From the NCBI RefSeq assembly GCF_005239225.2, contig NC_133297.1, positions 22,419,882 to 22,483,881 on the forward strand: 64,000 nucleotides of DNA. Direction: 5' to 3'. Below, in pieces: positions 1-9,458 of this stretch (its first letter is position 1; the number at the start of each line of letters is the position of its first letter). A model generated the notes under the pieces. The model was not told the DNA's origin, did not search any database, and saw nothing but the letters and a program-made list of their open reading frames with translations. The DNA is from Populus alba (lineage: Eukaryota > Streptophyta > Magnoliopsida > Malpighiales > Salicaceae). The position numbers and the translations under genes are program-made.

Positions 1-753
1 TTTTCATTTCCTTTACTATACGTATGTTTTTTTGTTGTTTATTTATGTTTCTCTTCTTCATTATGTTTAGCTAAGTTTATTATGTCAAGGTGAAAATGTT
101 TCATTAATGATGTTAGAATAGGTATAATATAAACTCAACATGGACTTCAATGTTTATATCTGAGAAAGTTTGTTATTAACATGTCTTATCTTTTTATCTT
201 ATTAATTATTAATACCTTGCTTGTTAAATGTTTAATCTAGATTTGTGTTATATAACACTTGGTACAACAAATGCTTGGTACTTTCATAGCCAACCGTATG
301 GTATAACCTATACCTATGCTATAAAAGGAACTTGATTTGTTGTTAACATAAGTTAGTATCATGAATTTCTGATAATATTTAAAAGTTTGGTGTTAGTTAA
401 ATAAAATAATTAATATGATCATGTTAAAAATTTATAATGAATTATTAAGGATAAATCATCCGATTGAAACCTTCTTTGCGTGTGGTTTCCAGTTGATTAG
501 TAAAAAAAATTTATACTATATTTATTTCTAATACTATAGTGGATCCTCTAACCTTGATAATTATTTTATCATTGTTTAATCCTTACATCAATACCCCATA
601 AAATTCTTATAAACTTTTTATTTTATTAAATATATATATTATTTATAATTTATATAGTTCACCTCCTAGTGGTTTGACATTGGTCTTACTAGGTTATTTA
701 TTACTTTGACACTTCTATACTTGGAAGAAAACATCAATCTTTTGATCGTGACA
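1..753 (+). mobile_element. Family A gypsy LTR, 3' part (5' LTR, cut by window edge)
   Basis: This stretch matches, nearly base for base in long blocks, the other family A LTR copies at 23569-24159, 28400-29089, 33400-34246 and 36317-37085. Landmarks shared by all copies are the 'cttgcttgttaaatg' block, the 'ggatcctctaaccttga' block and an ending close to GGTCGTGTCA. The LTR ends in CA at 753 and is followed by a primer-binding site, which makes this the 5' LTR of a plus-strand element. The beginning of the LTR lies outside the window. It lacks the long ATT-type microsatellite seen in several other copies. Confidence 0.8.
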
Positions 754-759
754 AGTTTT

Positions 760-777
760 TGACACCGTTGCTTAGGA
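760..777 (+). other. Degenerate tRNA-Asp type primer-binding site
   Basis: TGACACCGTTGCTTAGGA lies 6 bp after the LTR end. It is a mutated form of the TGGCGCCGTTGCCGGGGA site that Athila/Tat gypsy elements use to prime reverse transcription from tRNA-Asp. Several transitions show that the copy is old. Confidence 0.65.
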
Positions 778-1028
778 GGTAAATTTCTGTACAAATTATA
801 AAATTTGTTATATTTTTCTCCTTTCACTTTTCTTTTATCTAACTTTTGTTTCTTGTGTTTTGTCTCCTTTTCTTTTGCCTTTTCTTTTCTTCTTTTTATT
901 CTTTTCCTACACGTGCAAGAGAGTTTGGTCACGTGCAATTATTCTCATCTTCTTTAGAAAACGTGGCTGAAGAGGATAATCAGTTGCTTTATAATGAGAA
1001 TAATTAGGTCAAAACACTAAGAGACTAC

Positions 1029-2233
1029 ATGAATCCAACAAGACCAATTGCGCGATCATGTATATTTTTTCCTCCTGATGCATCTCATTTTAATTTTAAG
1101 CCAAATATTATTCAACTTTTACCTTCTTTTCATGGCTTATATATAGAAAATTCATACTTGCATTTGAGAGATTTTAAAAAAGTTTATAACATTTATAATG
1201 ACTCAAATTGTAGTATGAACACCATCATATTAAAGCTTTTTCCTTTTTCTTTAAAAGATAAAGCTAAAACATGGCTATAAAATTTGAGACCAGGATCCAT
1301 TCATGTTTGGAATGAAATGCAACAACAATTTTTAAAGAAGTTTTTTCCATCTCATAAAACAAACTCTTTCAAAATACAAATCACCATTTTCACTCAAAAA
1401 TCAGGAGAAACATTTTACCAATATTGGGATAGGTATCGAGACTTGCTTGATACTTGCCCTCGTCATGGTTTTGAAACATGGAGATTGGTTTCATATTTTT
1501 ATAAAAAGAACACTTAAAGATAGGCAAATGATAGAATTGATGTGCAATGGAACTTTTGAAGATAAAGACCCAAATGAAGCAATGAAGTACCTAGACTTGC
1601 TAGCTGAAAATGCTTAAAATTAAGACACTACGAGCACTTATGAGGTACCGGGTAAAACTCAACCTCATACATCTAGTGGAGGTATGTACAACCTTAGGGA
1701 AGATCAAGACCTCCAAGCTAAATTTGCACCTTTAGGTAGAAAAAGTCGAGGCACTTGAATGTAAAAAGAGTGGTCACTTAAAATCTGTTCAAGACATTGT
1801 ATGTCAAATCTGTGAAACAAATGAACATGCAACCAATGACTGTCCAACATTGCCTTCTTTCAAGGAATGCCTCCATGAACATGCTCATGCTTTAAATAGT
1901 TTACAAAGGCCCAATCATAACCCATACTCGCAAACATACAACCCTGGTAGGAGAAATCACCCAAATTTTATTTGGAAGAGTGATAACAATAATACACAGA
2001 CTTCACCATTTCAAGCACACCATAATTTCCAAAATTCTCATGGATATGCACCTCATTATGCTCCACCTCCTAGAAAAAATCTTAAGGAAACATTGCATGT
2101 ATTCATTGAAAAGTAAGAGACAATCAACACTCAACTTGCTCAAAGCATGACAGATTTTAAAGATGCTCTTGCAAAATTCACATCTGCTCTCAGTTTTCAA
2201 GAGAACGATACGTTTCCATCTCAACCATAGCAA
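1029..2233 (+). pseudogene. Decayed gypsy gag with zinc knuckle (family A)
   Basis: Gag packages retrotransposon RNA. The fragment at 1029-1280 carries the capsid-type run 'IIQLLPSFHGL' and 'LFPFSLKDKAKTWL', typical of Athila/Tat gag. A stop at 1278-1280 interrupts the domain, which continues in the same frame (1284-1517) through 'FLKKFFPSHKTNSFK' and 'ETFYQYWDRYRDLL'. Further stops and frame changes follow. At 1802-1843 a CX2CX4HX4C zinc knuckle (CQICETNEHATNDC) can be read, then a region rich in Asn, Pro and His at 1850-2116. The start codon is not certain. It lies between the primer site and the fused ORF at 2285, as gag should. It is clearly non-functional. Confidence 0.8.
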
Positions 2234-2284
2234 AATTCAAAGGGTCAATACAATACAAATGCAAGTAGTTCCGGAAGCCAACAC

Positions 2285-2800
2285 ATGGATCAAGTCAAAT
2301 CAGTCATCACTCTTTGCAGTGGTAAAGTTATTAAAAAACACACTCTTGAACCTTGTGAGAAAGATGATGAGTCAATCTCTAAGGGTAAGGAAGGAGTTGA
2401 ATTTGAAAATTGCAAAGAAAATACTGATTCCCTACCAGTACTTTCATTTTCTCATGCCATGACCAAACATGAAGAAATCGAGGATGAAAAAGGCATCAAA
2501 AATGTTGTCGCAGATCATTTGTCAAAATTTACAATAGATTCGACATCCAACATCACACCAATCAATGATTACTTTCCTAATGAATCTTTACTTTCTCTTA
2601 GTTCAATGCCTTGGTTTGCTAAAAATATCAATTTTCTTGCTTCAGGATTTTTGCTAGCTCATTTGGATAACCAAGACAAAAGAAAGTTCTTGAGCGAGGT
2701 GCAAAATTTTTATTGGGATGACCCTTACTTATTCAACTATTGTCTTGATCAAATATTTCAAAGATGCATTCTCGATAATGAGATAATAAGTGTCATTTAA
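2285..2800 (+). pseudogene. Gag tail fused to end of RNase H / start of integrase (deletion derivative)
   Basis: This is an open frame of 171 residues. Residues 1 to about 60 are gag C-terminal sequence ('VITLCSGKVIKKHTLEPCEK'). From about residue 75 it reads 'NVVADHLSKF', then 'INDYFPNESLL' and 'DKRKFLSEVQNFYWDDPYLF', which in intact Athila-like polyproteins lies after RNase H and just before the integrase zinc finger. Protease, reverse transcriptase and most of RNase H are therefore missing, and the junction keeps the frame open. The usual continuation into integrase ends at a stop at 2798-2800. I read this as a non-autonomous, internally deleted element. Whether it was ever translated as a fusion is unknown. 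Confidence 0.75.
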
Positions 2801-3164
2801 TTTTGTCACTCTGAGACACGTAGGGATCATTTCTCGTCAAAAGAGACTCATATGCATTCTGCAAAACGTGTGAAAATTGTCAAAAGGTGGGATTTATTTA
2901 GAAACATAGAGAGTCTTTAGATAATCTTCTATTGACTCTTAGGTCTCATTATAATGGAGATGTGCATCATGCAATTCATGATTTATGGCCTCATTTTCAT
3001 AAAGAACATACTCATCATAGTCTTGTGAATATGACTAAAAAAAGACCTTGTTTGCCAGATTTTAAGAAAACTAGATGGGAAGCCTATCCCCGACCTATAG
3101 AGGGCGTTTAAGCCGTTCTTGGATGTAAAATTAAGGGAAGATGTGAGCCACAATCACAACTACC
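2801..3164 (+). repeat. Family A 3' internal region
   Basis: This is non-coding in its present state. Positions 2919-3164 match 26128-26370, including 'attttcataaagaacat', 'atagagggcgttta' and 'agatgtgagccacaatcac'. The match stops abruptly at about 3164, where unrelated sequence begins, so the element was interrupted or recombined there. Confidence 0.7.
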
Positions 3165-3271
3165 TGTACATACACATGCTTTTTCAAAAATAAAAAGCAA
3201 AAAAAAAAAAAAAAAAAAGGGAAGAAAGAGAGAGAAACTCCTTAATTCTCATTTTCTGTTTTTTCTTACTC

Positions 3272-3545
3272 TTTGGTTTTGGTTTTTCCTTCCTTTCTTA
3301 TCTAGTTGCACCAACCGGCCTGTTATACACCTCTACTCATGATTTTTTTGCCTTTTCTTCCTCTTTGGTTTTGGTTTTTCCTTCCTTTCTTATCTAGTTG
3401 CACCAACTGACCTGTTATACACCTCTACTCGTGATTTTTTACTTTTTCTTCCTCTCTCGTTTTGGTTTTTCCTTCCTTTCTTATCTAGTTGCACCAACCA
3501 ACCTGTTATACACCCTCTCTTGCCATGGTTTCAACCATTTTTGGT
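3272..3545 (+). repeat. Three tandem copies of a ~92-bp unit
   Basis: Each unit carries 'ttggttttggtttttcctt', 'cttatctagttgcaccaac' and 'cctgttatacacc'. Copies start near 3272, 3364 and 3455. The short ORF that crosses the array has no recognisable protein. Confidence 0.8.
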
Positions 3546-3949
3546 ACTCTTTAACTATGATTTCCTCTCTAGGGTTCAAGAGGGATGCATACAGCTAGGT
3601 TGGGGGTCCTCTCTTTGGGAAAGAGGGAGGGGGTTTGCAAAATGTAGCTAGCTAGTTTTGGGGAAGAGCAAGGGTTTCCTTTTCTCTATTCTTACATTTA
3701 TACCCCCTTTAAATGATGTGGGGTGTTTACGGTTAGTTTAAATGTGTTCATGTCCCTGCTTTGGTTTCTCTAAAATCAGTTCCTCCCCCTTTCTTAACAA
3801 CTTAAGGTAAGCCGATTTTCTCCCTTAAACTCTTACATAACATGAGTCGGCCTTTTACTTAGATTTCTGTTGGGTATTACGACCACAACTGACACATGAA
3901 TTCATTAGCACACACATGATTTAGAAATCGATAATGAAAGTTGTGTCGT

Positions 3950-4500
3950 TGTCGATTCAAAAATCGATAGCGACAATGGGGCCGTTTTTGTTTGTTTTTT
4001 TTGTTGTTTACAATTTTCGTTGATGATTTGTAAGTTATGTTCCTATCGATTCCATGTGTTAGCCGTGAAATTAGGTTTCGTTGATGATTTCTAGGTCAGC
4101 AACGACTTATTTTTTGTTGACAATTCCAAAGTCAACAATAGATTGTGTTTGTTGACGATTCCATTTGTCAACCATAGAATTAGTTTTTGTTGATAACTTC
4201 TAGGTCGATAGCGATTTAGTTTTCAATGACGATTTCTAAGTCAACAATAGATTGTGTTTGTTGAAGATTCTATGTGTTAGTCGTGAAATTTGTTTTCATT
4301 GACAATTTCTAGGTCGGCAACAACCTAGTTTTCACTAACGAATTTTGTGTCACCAGCAACCTAGTTTTCGCTAACGATTTCTATGTCACAATGACCTAGT
4401 CACCAGCAATATAGTTTTCGTTGATGATTTTCTGTGACAGTAGCGACTTAGTTTTGTTTACAAATTCCATGTTAGAAATAATTTAATGTTAGTGATAATT
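3950..4500 (+). repeat. Degenerate tandem array (gttgacgatttc / aggtcagcaacga)
   Basis: Roughly ten imperfect units of about 50-60 bp alternate 'gttgacgattcc', 'tctaggtc(a/g)gcaacga' and 'ctagttttcg'. No gene is visible. The motifs are partly self-complementary (gtcaac / gttgac). Confidence 0.65.
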
Positions 4501-4904
4501 TCATCGTCGGTTTAACCTAACTCACTAAAAAACCCAAGAATTAAACACCAGGATGTCCGTGGATGACCTATGTTTAAAATTAAGAAAAGTGTCTTATTAT
4601 GATAACCTTCATTGTATGATTATATAATGTGTGGAGCACTTAAATGTGAACATGTGTAGTCATAGGATATGTATGGTATTGGATTTATGTGATTACTAAA
4701 TGTGAACATGCTAATTAGTGATCATTTTATATGTGAGGCGATATGACCAGGATTGGACCTTCGACTGGAAGAGGACACCCCACGGGAGGAACATGTAAGT
4801 AGTCTTCACCCTTTTCTTAAATAATATAGAATCTCTAAAAACATGTTGTATAAAAGAATTGTTCTATCTCGTTGTGAATACTAAATTGTTCACGGAATGT
4901 TTGA

Positions 4905-5215
4905 TTAGGTATTGTTATTAGCTTTGGTTAACGACATCAAAATTAGATGACCGAGTTTGGATATTGTGATTAGTTTCGGCTAATAACATTCGAGAGGAAT
5001 GATCGAGTTTTGATATTGTGATTAGCCTCGGCTAATGACATTCAAGATGGATGACCAGATTTGGATATTATAATTAGCTTTGGCATCCAAGATGGATGAC
5101 CGGGTTGGGTATTATGACTTAGCTTCAACTAGTGGCATCCAAATTGGAAGACCGGGTTTGAGTAATGTGATTAACCGTGGTTAATGGTGTCCATAAATGA
5201 TGATCGGTGTAAAGC
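4905..5215 (+). repeat. Tandem array with gattagc...ggctaatgacat units
   Basis: Five or six units of about 55-65 bp each read 'gtgattagcttcggctaa', 'tgacatccaagatggatgaccgggtt'-type sequence with drift. The same theme occurs at 30541-30960. No coding sequence is visible. Confidence 0.65.
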
Positions 5216-5900
5216 AAAGTAATTTAACCACGATCAATGTATTAACTCTGGTCCCTACAACTCTCATGGAGAGGTTGAGACCTACGAGTAAGGATAATAC
5301 AATTGACGAAATAATAAGGCTTGCATTATATATGTAAGGGGTAAAGGAAGGAATATACTCATTTAGGTTATTAACGGAAAATAGTGATAATATTCTTTTA
5401 AATATTTATTATCATGTTTAAATTATTATAATTCTTGTATCCATTTTGTGTTGTAATAGGGACGTAACACAATTAAGGTGAATAGGAATCTCGTCTCACG
5501 GGTCCACATGTTTTGTTCTAAACTATATATCTGTATGTTAAGATGTTATGTATTTTGTTTGAACAAATGTGTTAGTTGTGAAATTGTTATTCGACACTTT
5601 TGTAAAGACTTGTAATGATAATTATATTAGAATAGGAATGTAAACTTATGAATATGTAAATATAATGATATAGTGCTTTTATTGCAAATTCTCCTTTATT
5701 AAGATGTTGAATTTTGAGATTTTATGAGTATCGTATTATACGAAATGATGATACCTATAAGAAACAATGATGGTGAAATAAAAGAAAATACCATTAACTT
5801 CAGCTTTTGAGTAATTGGGATATTACATAGGGCTATTTAAAGCCATTGTTTGTTTGAGTCATTAACAAAGCATACTTAGGGGTAATGGTAAAAAAGAGAG

Positions 5901-6700
5901 GGTAATATTGTAATTAGAAAGTGATTAGATCCCTTCAAGGCAATAATGAAATGAGAATGATTCTAGCAATGAGATAATGAGACATTTTTGTTTACAAAAA
6001 ACACTTTGACCTTTTAAAGGTCACTAGCAACACTACATATTGCTAGTAATGAGATGAGGGAATAATAAATGATCCCTTCAAAATGATGAGTGAGACAAAG
6101 AATTTTTAGCAAGTAAATGGGTTATGATGAGCACTATAAAGGCTAAGGCGTGTAAAATTACAAATACTCTAAAAAAGACTTATTTAGGCTAACTTGAGTG
6201 GGTTAGAAGCAATGTTGTATTTAGAAGATGATTAGATCCCTTCAAGGCAATAGTGAAATGAGAATGATTTTAGTAGTGAGATAATGGGACATTTTTGCTT
6301 ACAAGAAGCACTTTGACCCTTTCAAGATAACTAGTGACACTAAATATTGCTAGTAGTGAGATAAGGGAATAATAAATGATCCCTTCAAAATGATCAACGA
6401 TACAAATAATTTCTAACAAGTAAATGGGTTGTGATGAGTATCGTAAAGGCTGAGCTATGTCAAATTACAAATACTTTATGTAAGATCTCATATCGGCGGG
6501 TGAGGGTGTGTTGCTGGCCTTATAAGTGGTGTTGGCTGCCAACTTGTTATACGCGTTTTGGGGCGTCAGGCTCAGAAGTGGGCTCGCGTCACTAGGAACA
6601 AAACCGTGAGGGCGGTAAGGCCCAAAGCGGACAATATATGATAAGTTGGGCCGAGCCGTTACACTCTGGAAAATACTTATATAGGCTAACTCGAGTGAGT
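5901..6700 (+). repeat. 307-bp direct duplication, second copy split by a TRIM-like insertion
   Basis: 'gattagatcccttcaaggca' occurs at 5923 and again at 6230, a period of 307 bp. Similarity runs through the whole unit ('gggaataataaatgatccc', 'aagtaaatgggtt', 'tacaaatact'). Copy 1 is about 5901-6207. Copy 2 is about 6208-6478 and resumes at 6664, interrupted by the 185-bp element. Confidence 0.85.
6479..6663 (+). mobile_element. TRIM-like solo LTR, 185 bp
   Basis: It starts TGTAAGATCTCATATCGG and ends GGGCCGAGCCGTTACA, the TG...CA ends of an LTR. It contains 'ccaaagcggacaatat', which I associate with a small non-coding LTR element widespread in plants. It splits copy 2 of the 307-bp duplication. 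The flanks are CTTTA and CTCTG. The uninterrupted copy 1 has CTCTA at that point, so both flanks fit a 5-bp target duplication with one transition each. The ORF crossing it on the minus strand is accidental. Confidence 0.7.
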
Positions 6701-6959
6701 TAGAAGCTAAGTGATTAGAAGGACTCAAATCAAAAAGAGCATACCTCACTAAATCAAGCAACAAAGAGACTAAGAAGAAATGAGGGCCTCTATTTCAAAT
6801 CAAGTAAAGATGTATGTATATCATCTAACTCCAAAGCATTGAATAATATTTTTTGCAGAAAATTCATAAGAAAAATTTATGGTTGGGTCCATCAAAAGGC
6901 AAGTCATCTAGAAAATGCTAAATTTCAAAATACTAATGAAAATTTTTAAATCGCTTTAA

Positions 6960-7790
6960 ACAATTAGTCCACTTTTAAAAAATCTCTAAATTTTTCACTA
7001 ACGGGCAGGTCGATTGGAACAATTAGATCACTTTTGAGGAATCTTTGAAATTTTTACCACAATGGGCAGGTCGCATAGAAAAATTAGATCATTTTTGAAA
7101 AATCTCTAATTTGTTTTTCACCAATGGGCAAGTCGCCAGGAACAATTAGATTACTTTTAAAAATCTTTATATTTTTTACTTGGATAGGTCACCTATTACA
7201 ATGAGATCAATGTTGAAAGATTTACATGTTTTTCACAAAGAAGTAGGTCATTTGGAAAATGAGACAAATGTTGAAATCACTTTCATGTATTTCATAAACG
7301 GGTAAATCACTTAAAAAAATGACTAATGTTGAAATCATTTTCATGTATTTTATAAACGGGTAGGTCACTCGAAAAATAAGATCACTGTTGAAATCACTTT
7401 TGTCTATTTCACAAACGGGTAGCTCAACTAGAAAATAAAATCATTGTTCAAATCACTTTTATGTATTTCACGAACAGGTAGGTCACCTGGAAAATAAGAC
7501 CAATGTTGAAATCATTTTCACATATTTCACATATGAGCAGGTTGCTTAAAATAATTAAATCACTTTTGAGAAATCTTTGAATTTTTCACACTATCACGAA
7601 GGTCACCTAAAGTAATTAGACTATTTTAAAAAATCTTTATAATTTTTATTAATGAGTATAAATCGCGTAGAACAATTAGACTACTTTAAAACAAATCTTT
7701 AAATTTTTCAATAACGAGCATGTCACCTAAAACAATTATACCTTTTCCGAAAATCTTTGAATTTTTCATTGACAACGTAAATTGTCTTTC
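6960..7790 (+). repeat. Tandem array of gggcaggtcgc...caattagatcac units
   Basis: About 13 units of 55-65 bp read '(g)ggcaggtc(a/g)c', 'gaacaattagatcactttt' and 'aatctttgaatttttcac', with a central variant 'aaatgagaccaatgttgaaatc'. At 7183 the unit 'taggtcacctattacaatga' is almost identical to units of the array at 61434-62036, so the two arrays belong to one element family. It probably lies in the 3' untranslated region of a Tat-like element whose LTR follows. Confidence 0.75.
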
Positions 7791-7954
7791 AAATGATCAA
7801 TTTTAAAATTTTGGTGTTTCTTGAGGAAGGTTATCTCTCAAATGAATACTTTTGAAGTTTTACAAGAAAAAAATCACTTTATATTTTTTTTTTTTATAAG
7901 CTTACTATATAAAATCTCTTATAATAATTTATACTATAAGCGTTGTAAAAGAGA

Positions 7955-8850
7955 TGGTAACTATTATAACTCAATTTTGACCCATTTGTTTTTAATTTAA
8001 ATTTTTAAATTAAAAGATCATGGACTGATTTTTAATTGAGGGTGCAATTTGTTAACTGCTGAAAAAACTAAGGACTATATTGTGTTGTCATTCTTTCCCC
8101 CTAATTTTTAATTTGAAAAAAAACATCAGAATATTTTTTGTTAATTTTTTTATTTTAAATTTTAAATTAAAATCAAAATTTTTAAAAAATAATATTTATG
8201 TTTATTTGGAAATATTATAATTTGATAGATAGAGTAGAAAAAAAATTCACTTCAAGAGGATATCAAAAGAATTTTCAAAAAAACAAACGCACACCCAAGG
8301 CCACCCGAAACATTAGAGAGACCCGCCACACACTAGCCTATTTCTCCTGTTGTCATTGTTGAAGATCGTCTGTCTCACTCCTTCACACCATCAACCTGCA
8401 TCTCCAACAAAAGCTTTCACCTGACCCTCCTCTCCCTCTCTCGGCCACAGCTAGAAAAACTCCATCGTGAGCAAATCAGCCGCTCTCCACTGATTCCATC
8501 TTCTTCAGCCTTCTCTCCTTATTCTAGCCGCACAGCAGCTTCGTCGGCCTTATCATAGTCCTTTCTAGCTAAGCCCACCACAGACTCCACCAAATCACCT
8601 AACAGCGGCAGCAACCCAAGACAACTATTTCTTGTCGGCAACACTGCACTGGGAGCTTCTCCAGCAGCGAAACCATTTCAGCCACTATCAGTCACCAAGT
8701 CATCCAGCATCGAATCAGCCCCTTTGCCTCCCTCCTCTTCATTGTCACTGTGAGTGACGACCAACGCAGCCTCCATCGATTCCAACTGAAACTCATTCGA
8801 TTCTTGGGTGAGAACATACTGCAGATTGAATAAACTTTTTCATATAATTC
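7955..8850 (+). mobile_element. Probable Tat-like LTR (partial or degenerate)
   Basis: 'ctcaattttgacccatttg' at 7971 matches the start of the LTR at 47745 ('cccaatttttgacccatg'). As in that copy, an AT-rich first part is followed by a C-rich, transcript-leader-like part (8280-8800). It directly follows the array that marks the 3' end of this family. The end is not defined and no primer site is seen, so a 3' or solo LTR is likely. Confidence 0.5.
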
Positions 8851-9099
8851 TTGGCTGCTTAAATAGTAAAACCACTTAACAACCCATGTACTAAAAACTA
8901 AAAATAAAGGATAATATCAAACAGCATAAGCACACGTACTAACAAAAATAAATATACAGAAATAATATATGCAACTGCAAAAGACCCATTCCAGCCTCAT
9001 TCCTTGCTTCCCACATGCATGTTTTCCTCGCATGCAATGCACGTCTTCCCCAGTCCAGCCTGATCCCTTACTGCCCGCATGCACAATGCACGTCCTTAC
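8851..9099 (-). repeat. Chromovirus 3' flank with GCATGC tandem motif
   Basis: This sequence continues beyond the copia insertion at 14498-14560. Both sides carry units such as 'cttactgcccgcatgcaca' and 'gcttcccacatgcatg'. It should belong to the 3' part (tail or LTR) of the minus-strand chromovirus. No protein is encoded. Confidence 0.45.
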
Positions 9100-9442
9100 T
9101 GTTGGTGGGAGAAACCACTGGTGGTGGCTTTGAGACACTCAGAGGGGATAAAACACACTGTTTTATTACACAAAACCGAAGCTTACAATTAATGAAAACT
9201 TAACACAATACACGCTCTCTCTCTCTCTTTCTCTTACTTGTGTTTCTCTCAATTCTCTCCACACAATATAACAGAGGCTGGGCACTCTATTTATACACGA
9301 AACAGAATACAAAAAATTCAAACTTTCCAAATGTGAAGGCGGCTGGCGGCCGGTGGTGTGAAGGCGGCTGGCGGCTGCGGCTGGTCGGTGGGTGGTTGCC
9401 TTCCTTGACTGGAAACTTCTGGATTGAGTTTAATATTCAACA
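9100..9442 (-). repeat. Copia 3' LTR
   Basis: 343 bp, TGTTGGTGGGAG...TTCAACA as read on the plus strand. It is identical to the other LTR except for two G/A differences and the loss of one 7-bp unit in the 'ggcggctggcggctg' stretch. Confidence 0.95.
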
Positions 9443-9454
9443 AATCTCCCCTTT
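9443..9454 (-). other. Copia polypurine tract
   Basis: On the minus strand AAAGGGGAGATT directly precedes the 3' LTR. It would prime second-strand synthesis. The gag-pol stop codon is only a few bases upstream. Confidence 0.8.
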
Positions 9455-9458
9455 AAAC

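Larger units (their letters stand above)
3165..5827 (-). mobile_element. Possible LTR of an unidentified retroelement
   Basis: The block begins TGTACA and ends ATTACA and holds no coding sequence. On the minus strand a TATA-like GGGTATAAATG (about 3697-3707) is followed, to the left, by a leader-like CT/GA-rich stretch. This is what a long LTR with its U3 on the right would look like. The U3 would contain two degenerate tandem arrays. I found no matching second LTR and no target-site duplication (CTACC on the left, TAGGG on the right), so both ends and the identity are tentative. Confidence 0.3.

Noticed and set aside
666..938. Lys-rich ORF on the minus strand at the left edge
   Set aside because: It crosses the LTR end and the primer site on the wrong strand. 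Its composition comes from TTTTC-rich sequence.
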